Shown here piece by piece: positions 44,553 to 50,612 of a stretch of DNA of 50,612 bases. The notes below the pieces were generated by a model. The model saw nothing but the letters and a program-made list of their open reading frames with translations, was not told the origin of the DNA and made no database searches. The position numbers and the translations under genes were made by a program. The stretch is from Desulfuromonadaceae bacterium (GTDB lineage Bacteria; Desulfobacterota; Desulfuromonadia; Desulfuromonadales; Syntrophotaleaceae): the NCBI GenBank assembly GCA_007134025.1, contig SLLR01000124.1:1-50612 (forward strand), in the 5' to 3' direction. The stretch's first letter is position 1; every line of letters starts with the position of its first letter.

Positions 44553-45410
44553 ATGTTTGAAGTTCTGGAAAACGACACCCTGGCTCCCAATGTTCATCGT
44601 TTGGTGGTTCGGGCCCCGCGTATTGCCAAAGCTCGCAAACCCGGGCAGTTCGTCATCGTCCATCCGCAAAAGGGGGGAGAGCGTATTCCCCTGACAATCG
44701 CTGACGCTGACCCGGAAGACGGTACCATTACGTTGTTTGTCCAAGCCATCGGAGCCTCAACCCTTAAAATTACCGGCACACCCCCCGGCAGTTCGCTACT
44801 GGACATTGCCGGACCTCTGGGCAAAGAAACCGACATCGAGAATTGGGGGCGGGTTGTCTGTGTTGGCGGAGGCGTCGGCACCGCGGTGCTGTATCCACAG
44901 GCCAAGGCCCTGGCCGATGCCGGCAACGAGGTAACCACTATCATCGGCGGCCGCTCCGCGCCCTTCATTATTCTGGCAGAAGAACTGGGCCGTTTTTCCC
45001 GGGAAGTCCTGATTACTACCGAAGACGGCAGTCTCGGAAAGCAGGGATTTGTCACCAACGCCCTGCAGGAATTGATCGACGATCCGCTACGCTGTCCTCA
45101 GGCTATTTTTGCCGTGGGTCCGGTGCCGATGATGCGGGCCGTCTGCGAATTGTCCCGCCCCTACGGCATCAAGACCATTGTCAGCCTCAATCCGATCATG
45201 ATTGACGGCACTGGCATGTGCGGCGGTTGTCGGGTCAGCATTGCCGGTGAGACCAAATTCGCCTGTGTCGACGGACCCGAATTTGACGGCCACCAAGTCG
45301 ATTTTGCTCTGCTGATGGATCGACTGACCATGTACCGGGATCAGGAAGCCCGTTTGGTCGAGGATTTGCCGGAATCACTCAAAGGCAAAATCACTAAAGT
45401 GAAGAAATAG
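44553..45410 (+). CDS. nfnA: NfnA-type FAD/NAD-binding subunit (sulfide dehydrogenase SudB-like)
   Basis: 285 residues of the ferredoxin-NADP reductase/dihydroorotate dehydrogenase electron-transfer family. An N-terminal FAD-binding barrel (about 1-95, with RKPGQFVIV and RIPLTIA) precedes the nucleotide-binding domain (GGGVGTA near 105). The C-terminal [2Fe-2S] motif is MCGGC with a later cysteine (FACVDGPEF). This matches the small subunit of NfnAB, which links NADH, ferredoxin and NADP, or SudB of sulfide dehydrogenase. nfnB follows after 7 bases. Confidence 0.9.
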   Translation: MFEVLENDTLAPNVHRLVVRAPRIAKARKPGQFVIVHPQKGGERIPLTIADADPEDGTITLFVQAIGASTLKITGTPPGSSLLDIAGPLGKETDIENWGRVVCVGGGVGTAVLYPQAKALADAGNEVTTIIGGRSAPFIILAEELGRFSREVLITTEDGSLGKQGFVTNALQELIDDPLRCPQAIFAVGPVPMMRAVCELSRPYGIKTIVSLNPIMIDGTGMCGGCRVSIAGETKFACVDGPEFDGHQVDFALLMDRLTMYRDQEARLVEDLPESLKGKITKVKK

Positions 45411-45417
45411 ATCTCCA

Positions 45418-46830
45418 ATGAAAAAAAATCTCAGTCACAAAGAAACCATGGCTATCGAGCGGGTGAAAATGCCCGAGCAAGACCCGCGGCAACGCAGTCG
45501 CAATTTCCAGGAAGTCAACCTGGGGCTGACCAAACAGCAAGCCATGCGGGAAGCCCAGCGCTGCCTGCAATGCAAAAGCCAGCCCTGCGTTGAAGGCTGT
45601 CCGGTTCGCGTGAGGATTCCCGAATTTCTCGAAGCGGTCGCCGAAGACAACATGCCCCTGGCCGCCCATATTTTGCTGGCGGACAACACGCTGCCGGCGG
45701 TCTGCGGCCGCGTTTGTCCGCAGGAAGAACAGTGCGAAATTGTATGTGTCCGCAGCGCCAAATCCGGGCCGGTGGCCATCGGTTACCTGGAGCGCTACGT
45801 GGCCGACTGGGCCATGCAAAATCCAGACAAGTTGCTGAAGCAGGATCGGCCCGAACCCAGCGGCAAAACCGTCGCAGTGGTCGGATCCGGCCCTGCAGGG
45901 CTGACGATGGCCGGCGAATTGGCTCATTTGGGGCACCAGGTGACCATTTTTGAGGCCCTTCATGAAACTGGCGGCGTTCTACGCTACGGAATCCCCGAGT
46001 TCCGCCTGCCCAAGGACATCGTCGATGCAGAAGTGGATCGCCTGAAAAAAATTGGAGTGACTATTGAGTGCAACGTCATTATCGGCAAGACCCTGACTCT
46101 CGATGACCTGATCCGTCAGTTTGACGCTGTCTTTATCGGCAACGGCGCCGGTCTGCCGATGATGCTCAACATCGAAGGGGAAAATCTCAAGGGGGTCTTT
46201 TCCGCCAACGAGTATCTGACCCGGGTCAACCTGATGGGAGCCTGGCGCGATGACCTGCCCACGCCAATTATTCAGGGACGTCGCGTGGTGGTGATTGGCG
46301 GCGGCAACACTGCCATGGACGCTGTGCGGACCGCCCGGCGGCTTGGCGCCGAAAGGGCCATCATCCTCTACCGGCGCAGCGAAGCGGAAATGCCGGCCCG
46401 CGACGAAGAGATCAAACATGCCAAGGAAGAAGGCATCGAATTTATCCTGCTGGCTGCTCCTCTGGAAGTTCTTGGCGACGACAAGGGCTGGGTAAACGGC
46501 CTGCGCTGCCAGCGCATGAAACTTGGCGAGCCCGATGCCTCCGGCAGACGTCGCCCCCAGCCCATTGAGGGGGATACCTTTTTGCTGGAGGCCGACGTGG
46601 TTGTCAACGCTATCGGCACCCGGCCCAATCCTCTGTTGACGTCTACTGCTCCAAACCTGGGTTTGTCCGCCAAGGGCAATATCGCAACGGATGAAAACGG
46701 CGCCACCAGCATCCCCGGCGTCTTTGCCGGTGGCGACATCGTGCGTGGCGGTGCTACGGTTATTCTGGCCATGGGCGACGGCAAAAAGGCGGCAGCGGCC
46801 ATTGACAACTATCTTAGAAAACCCTCCTGA
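45418..46830 (+). CDS. nfnB: NfnB / glutamate synthase small-subunit-like oxidoreductase
   Basis: 470 residues. The N-terminus holds two [4Fe-4S] cysteine clusters (CLQC, CVEGCPV; then CGRVCPQEEQC). A GltD-type core follows, with FAD motif VVGSGPAGLTMAG (about 150-165) and NADP motif VIGGGNTAMD (about 292-301), and the closing GVFAGGDIVRGG. With nfnA it should form the NADH-dependent reduced ferredoxin:NADP oxidoreductase, a flavin-based electron bifurcator. It is commonly annotated gltA or SudA. ATG 45418 lacks a strong ribosome-binding site; the in-frame ATG at 45448 is an alternative. Confidence 0.92.
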   Translation: MKKNLSHKETMAIERVKMPEQDPRQRSRNFQEVNLGLTKQQAMREAQRCLQCKSQPCVEGCPVRVRIPEFLEAVAEDNMPLAAHILLADNTLPAVCGRVCPQEEQCEIVCVRSAKSGPVAIGYLERYVADWAMQNPDKLLKQDRPEPSGKTVAVVGSGPAGLTMAGELAHLGHQVTIFEALHETGGVLRYGIPEFRLPKDIVDAEVDRLKKIGVTIECNVIIGKTLTLDDLIRQFDAVFIGNGAGLPMMLNIEGENLKGVFSANEYLTRVNLMGAWRDDLPTPIIQGRRVVVIGGGNTAMDAVRTARRLGAERAIILYRRSEAEMPARDEEIKHAKEEGIEFILLAAPLEVLGDDKGWVNGLRCQRMKLGEPDASGRRRPQPIEGDTFLLEADVVVNAIGTRPNPLLTSTAPNLGLSAKGNIATDENGATSIPGVFAGGDIVRGGATVILAMGDGKKAAAAIDNYLRKPS

Positions 46831-46852
46831 AAAAAACGCCCACCTTTAACGC

Positions 46853-46888
46853 AAAGACAGCCCGTTTAGTTCCGGGCTGTCTTTTTTT
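46853..46888 (+). terminator. Terminator after nfnB
   Basis: AGACAGCCCG pairs with CGGGCTGTCT across a TTTAGTTC loop, ending in seven T (46882-46888). Confidence 0.9.
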
Positions 46889-47122
46889 GATACGACCGGC
46901 GACTGATTCCACCGGCGGCTTCCAAGCCTCTGTAAACCGCCCGGTTCTCACTCCGGCACGGCAGTACGACTTTTCAGCGCTTTTTGTTCTGTGCTACAGT
47001 TCAAAAGACGCTTTGGATCAGCCCGCTATTGGAGCAACTACGTTCCGGGCTTTGCCTGTTCCTGCAACTATGTCCACTCCGGCACCGTCTGAGAAGGGAA
47101 GTAAAACATTGGGAGTTGTCCC

Positions 47123-47947
47123 ATGACTCTGTTATTTCGTTCCGGGCATCTTCTTTGGCTGCTGTTGGCTTTCTTCCCCGTGATCATCGTAGGTTGCACT
47201 GGCCAAACAAATCCGAACCTGCTCTCCAGCCCGGACCCCATAGGCCAACTGCTCGTTCCGTCCCAGCACGCGTTCGCCGACGAAGACCTTCGCCAGCCTC
47301 TGGCTCAAATGGGCTACGCCGTGCAGGTCGGGGCCTTCAGGCAGCTTGAGAATGCGGTACGTTTTGAAGCGACTCTGAACAACAGGGGGGTTGAAGCCTT
47401 CTATTTCCGTGATGATTCAGGCTTGTTTAAGGTTCATTTCGGCAACCATCGCGACTATGGAAGCGCCCGCGCACAAGCGAAGCAACTCGCCGCCCAGGGT
47501 CTCATCGGCAACTTCTTTATTGTTATCCCCGAAAGCTACAGCAGCTATCGCGCCAGGGGAAGCAATCAGGACCAATTGCGCCACGACCTGGTACAGACCG
47601 CTAAGCGCTTTATCGGCGTTCCCTACCGCTGGGGCGGCACAGACCAGTCCAGCGGCTTCGACTGCAGCGGTCTGACCATGGTCAGCTACCGCCTTAACGG
47701 ACTGGAACTTCCGCGGGTATCGCGCAGCCAGTTTCAGGCCGGCCGCAGTGTCTCGCGGAGCCAGTTGCAGCAGGGCGACCTGGTTTTTTTTGATACCACC
47801 GGCAACCGCCAGGTTTCCCACGTCGGCATGTATATCGGCAACGGCCGGTTCATCCACGCGCCCCGTACCGGTGCTCGCGTACGTATCGAGAATTTGTCCA
47901 GTCCCTATTTTACACGTACCTACATGGGCGGAAGAACCTATTTTTAG
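47123..47947 (+). CDS. SPOR plus NlpC/P60 lipoprotein (peptidoglycan endopeptidase)
   Basis: 274 residues. The signal peptide ends in a lipobox with C25 (IIVGC), so the protein is a lipoprotein. A SPOR domain (about 60-135, YAVQVGAFRQLENA) should bind denuded septal peptidoglycan. The NlpC/P60 domain (about 150-272) has the catalytic cysteine C181 in FDCSG and H233 in VSHVGMYIG. Members cut stem peptides between D-Glu and meso-diaminopimelate. GGGAG precedes the ATG. Likely active at the division site. No partner genes adjoin it. Confidence 0.93.
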   Translation: MTLLFRSGHLLWLLLAFFPVIIVGCTGQTNPNLLSSPDPIGQLLVPSQHAFADEDLRQPLAQMGYAVQVGAFRQLENAVRFEATLNNRGVEAFYFRDDSGLFKVHFGNHRDYGSARAQAKQLAAQGLIGNFFIVIPESYSSYRARGSNQDQLRHDLVQTAKRFIGVPYRWGGTDQSSGFDCSGLTMVSYRLNGLELPRVSRSQFQAGRSVSRSQLQQGDLVFFDTTGNRQVSHVGMYIGNGRFIHAPRTGARVRIENLSSPYFTRTYMGGRTYF

Positions 47948-48005
47948 GCAGTCCTAAATTTAGGCAGAATGGCTAAAGAGTTTTGAAAGTCTGCCATGCC
48001 GGTGG

Positions 48006-48034
48006 CGAAAAAAGCCTCGAAGCAGCTTTTTTCG
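48006..48034. terminator. Bidirectional terminator between the NlpC/P60 and GGDEF genes
   Basis: CGAAAAAAGC (48006-48015) pairs with GCTTTTTTCG (48025-48034) across a nine-base loop. It lies between genes converging at 47947 and 48051. Confidence 0.7.
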
Positions 48035-48050
48035 TCCTTTGATCTGTCCA

Positions 48051-49325
48051 CTAAGGCGAAAATCCCGACGGCTCGAGGAACCGCTTTGTTACGGGTTCAC
48101 AGCTGGCCGCCGTTCCCGTCCCGGTCCCGGTCCATCTGCGCAGCTGATTGCGCCCCGCTTTTTTGGCTGAATAAAGGGCCTTATCGGCCTGTTCGAGCAG
48201 TTCGTCAAAGCTATCCATCCCGGTTGCCGGCGCGGTAGCTATGCCGAGACTCGCCGTAACCCCGAGGGGAATGCCTGCATGGAGCACAACGGACTGCTCA
48301 ATGGCTCCGAGAATCCGACAACCCAGCGCATGGGCCGCTTCCGATCCGGTTTCCGGCAGCAGCACCGCAAACTCCTCGCCACCGTAACGGCACACCGTAT
48401 CAGTACCGCGCACAGTTTGAAGCAGGGATCGGGCCACTGTCCTCAACACCCGGTCTCCGGCTCGATGGCCGTGACGGTCGTTGAATTGTTTAAAGTGATC
48501 AATATCGAACATCAGCAGACTCAAGGAATGGCCATTGCGCCGATGCCGCGCCCATTCTCTCTCAGCCAAGGGGAAAAAGCTTCGCCGATTGGCCGCTCCG
48601 GTCAACGGATCGGTCTGGGCCAGCGACTCCGCCAACCGCCTTTCATCTTCAGCCACGGCCAAGGCCTTCTGAAGAGCTTGCGCCTGATGCTTAATGGTCC
48701 GGCGCTGCAGAAAAGCCCGGCGTTCCATTCGGTTAAGCCCATAGCAGCCGAACATTCCTGAAAGGTTGAAAAAGAAAAAAATGTAAGAACTGCCGATGAG
48801 AAACTCCCGAGTAAGGTCGCAATACAGGAAGACGACAACCTCGTAAGCCACAAAGGTCGTCCAGGCGATCAGATTGGGAAGCAGCCATCCGGGGAGAAAC
48901 AAATAATAGAACAGAACGCAGAGCAGCAACCCACCATAATAAATGTGGTTTGCGGGTGGCCCGGCAAGGGCGATCATGGCGATGATTCCCAAACTCGCCA
49001 GCCCGCCGTTGATCAGGAAGATGGTGGCCTTCTTTTTTGCGCCGACACCGGTAAAGCTCAGAACAAAAGACAGGAGCAGGGCCGGACACACCACGGCAAA
49101 ACGAATAACCAGGCAGAGCCACAGCAGATCGGGCAGCAGTTGCTGATCCAGAAGATAAAAGATGGCGTACATTCCGGCACCGACCACGGATGTGAAACGC
49201 CACCTTCGAGTTTCCTCGGTAATAATTTCCCGGCGATACTCTTTTTCAAGATCACACCCCCGAAATCGCAGACTCAGGGGGCGCAGGGCGTCTTCGCGCC
49301 GCGCTGAACGTCTCACCTTTAACAT
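48051..49325 (-). CDS. Membrane diguanylate cyclase (GGDEF)
   Basis: 424 residues. About six hydrophobic helices fill residues 45-205, a short coiled coil follows (about 210-245), and the GGDEF domain is at about 248-405. The active site reads GGEEF, so the enzyme should make cyclic di-GMP from GTP. An RxxD inhibitory site (RGTD) stands at the standard position before it. The ATG at 49325 has a GGGGAAAAG site just upstream; starting earlier would overlap the preceding gene. It follows the GGDEF/HD-GYP gene by 44 bases and is probably co-transcribed. Confidence 0.92.
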   Translation of the reverse strand: MLKVRRSARREDALRPLSLRFRGCDLEKEYRREIITEETRRWRFTSVVGAGMYAIFYLLDQQLLPDLLWLCLVIRFAVVCPALLLSFVLSFTGVGAKKKATIFLINGGLASLGIIAMIALAGPPANHIYYGGLLLCVLFYYLFLPGWLLPNLIAWTTFVAYEVVVFLYCDLTREFLIGSSYIFFFFNLSGMFGCYGLNRMERRAFLQRRTIKHQAQALQKALAVAEDERRLAESLAQTDPLTGAANRRSFFPLAEREWARHRRNGHSLSLLMFDIDHFKQFNDRHGHRAGDRVLRTVARSLLQTVRGTDTVCRYGGEEFAVLLPETGSEAAHALGCRILGAIEQSVVLHAGIPLGVTASLGIATAPATGMDSFDELLEQADKALYSAKKAGRNQLRRWTGTGTGTAASCEPVTKRFLEPSGFSP

Positions 49326-49369
49326 TTCTTTTCCCCGCGGCAACAAGCCGTTGCAGCAGCCTTCCCTCA

Positions 49370-50612
49370 CTATCGTTGGCAAAGGACTCCTTTTTTTTCT
49401 TCCGAGGAAGTAATTTGCGAATCCCGGGATGCCGCCACAACCCCAATAAAAAGCGGCACCAACTCGGGATCGAACTGGGTCCCGGAACAACGCCTCAGTT
49501 CCTCCACCACCTTTTCCCGAGGCAGTCCCTTGCGGTAGGGGCGATCGCTGATCATCGCGTCAAAGGCATCAGCTATGGCCAAGATACGACACTCCAAAGG
49601 AATTTTATCTCCGGCCAACCCCAAGGGATAGCCGCTGCCGTCCCACCACTCGTGATGCTTGTAGATCCAGTCGGCAATAGGCACCAGATCAGGAGACGCT
49701 TGAGCGATGTGATAGCCGATGGCACAGTGCTGCCGCATGGCGAGAGTCTCTTGCGGAGTGAGTTTATCCGGTTTGAACAGAATCTGGTCCTTGATTCCAA
49801 CCTTGCCGATGTCGTGAAATTTAGCCAGCAGACGCAGATCGTGGATGCGATGTTCGGAAAGGTCCAGTTCCCGAGCCAGGGCTACGACCATGGATTCGAG
49901 CCGATCCGCGTGACCCTCGGTGATGAAATCCCGCGCTTCAAGTGCTCTCGCCAGAGTCTGTACCACGGCGCTTCGATTGCTTTGGCTGCGATGCAGTTTT
50001 TCCCGGGACATATTGTTGTCCGCGGCGATAAAAAGATCGCGTATTTTTTGATCCGGTTTTTCTCGGGCAGCAAACCCTACCGACAGGCTCAAGGGCAGAT
50101 CGGAATTGGCCCGGTTGTGCTGCAGGGCACTGTCCTTGATTCGCTCGGCGGCTTCAGCAACATTCAGAGACCCATTTGCTGTGAGCAGAACAGCGAACTC
50201 GTCCCCGCCCACCCGGGCGACAATGCCCCCTTTGCCGAACAGACCCTGCAGCATACCGGCGACCTGAACGAGAAGCCGATCTCCCGCAGAATGGCCCAGA
50301 GTATCATTGACCAGTTTAAGGCCATCAAGATCACAGACGATCACCCCGCCGCAATCCGATGTGCTCACTTCTTGACGCATCATCTCCCGTTCGAAAAAAT
50401 TACGATTGAACAGCCCGGTGAGGTGGTCGTGAGAACTGGTAAAACGCAGCTCTTCCTCCATGCGCTTATGCCGGGACATATCCACGTCCATGCGCATGAA
50501 TTCACTTACCCCTTTTAGTCCCCCGACGGGCAGAACAAAGGACAGCACGCTCTGCGGCGGCCCGAAGCGATTGGGTACTTCCCCCTCCCACACCTGCCGT
50601 TCTCCCGCCAGC
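49370..50612 (-). CDS. GGDEF plus HD-GYP protein, N-terminus cut by the window edge
   Basis: At least 413 residues are visible and the frame stays open to the right edge. The first visible 45 or so resemble the end of a PAS domain (VLPVGGLKGVSEFMRMDVDMSRHKR). The GGDEF domain follows with an intact signature (RVGGDEFAVLL) and DLDGLKLVND metal site. The HD-GYP domain has LAKFHDIGKVGI and HHEWWDGSGYPLG, also intact. Synthase and phosphodiesterase modules in one polypeptide suggest a switchable c-di-GMP enzyme; which activity dominates cannot be told. Confidence 0.93.
   Translation of the reverse strand, partial: LAGERQVWEGEVPNRFGPPQSVLSFVLPVGGLKGVSEFMRMDVDMSRHKRMEEELRFTSSHDHLTGLFNRNFFEREMMRQEVSTSDCGGVIVCDLDGLKLVNDTLGHSAGDRLLVQVAGMLQGLFGKGGIVARVGGDEFAVLLTANGSLNVAEAAERIKDSALQHNRANSDLPLSLSVGFAAREKPDQKIRDLFIAADNNMSREKLHRSQSNRSAVVQTLARALEARDFITEGHADRLESMVVALARELDLSEHRIHDLRLLAKFHDIGKVGIKDQILFKPDKLTPQETLAMRQHCAIGYHIAQASPDLVPIADWIYKHHEWWDGSGYPLGLAGDKIPLECRILAIADAFDAMISDRPYRKGLPREKVVEELRRCSGTQFDPELVPLFIGVVAASRDSQITSSEEKKGVLCQR

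Noticed and set aside
49376-50518. A 380-codon plus-strand open frame over the GGDEF/HD-GYP gene
   Set aside because: Antisense to a protein with intact catalytic motifs in both domains.
1-50612. tRNA or rRNA genes, prophage or integrative element
   Set aside because: No cloverleaf T-arm patterns next to acceptor stems, no rRNA-like sequence, and no integrase, portal or conjugation genes were found on either strand.

Overview
The window is GC-rich bacterial chromosome, and almost all of it is coding on both strands. The gene content suggests an anaerobic, Gram-negative member of the Desulfuromonadales/Geobacterales (Geobacter, Desulfuromonas and Pelobacter relatives). This placement is inferred from gene content and was not tested by any search. 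The supporting genes are lpxC (lipid A), an NtrY/NtrX-like sigma-54 pair, an NfnAB-type flavin iron-sulfur oxidoreductase, a small assimilatory-type siroheme sulfite reductase, an AhbD-like radical-SAM haem enzyme beside hemE/hemH, and several cyclic-di-GMP proteins.

Layout. 1-1.5 kb: the first codons of a gene leaving the left edge, then a REP-associated tyrosine transposase (RAYT) bracketed by inverted repeats, and two separate short tandem duplications. 1.5-4.9 kb (minus): purine salvage (ade, hpt) and a glycerophosphodiester phosphodiesterase. 5.0-9.3 kb (plus): glpX, yebC and ruvC-ruvA-ruvB. 9.3-14 kb (plus): a large unrecognised 789-residue protein, a phasin-like coiled-coil protein and a UbiB-family kinase-like protein. 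14-18.9 kb (plus): lpxC behind a good sigma-54 promoter, then an NtrY-like kinase and its NtrC-family regulator. 18.9-26.8 kb: rbgA/ylqF and hemG (minus), a DnaJ-type co-chaperone (plus), then hemH, hemE and an ahbD-like gene (minus), and a nitronate monooxygenase-like gene. 26.9-31.6 kb: an OmpR-type two-component system (plus), then a sulfite reductase, a lone receiver and a PAS kinase (minus). 31.9-40.3 kb: priA, a Tat-exported phosphoesterase, aroF, trmB-truD, an IclR regulator with a long structured leader, and coaE. 40.4-44.3 kb: a HEAT-repeat protein and an HD-GYP protein that share an N-terminal module, plus a convergent HEAT-repeat gene. 44.4-48 kb: nfnA-nfnB and an NlpC/P60-SPOR lipoprotein. 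48-50.6 kb (minus): a bifunctional GGDEF/HD-GYP protein cut by the right edge, followed by a six-helix diguanylate cyclase.

Most genes are conserved housekeeping functions. The best candidates for something undescribed are the HEAT/HD-GYP pair with its shared N-terminal module and palindromic leader (40.4-43.5 kb), the nested inverted repeats in the iclR leader (38.65-38.9 kb), and the 789-residue protein after ruvB, which looks like a restriction-modification scaffold without visible catalytic motifs. No tRNA, rRNA, CRISPR array, prophage or integrase was seen.
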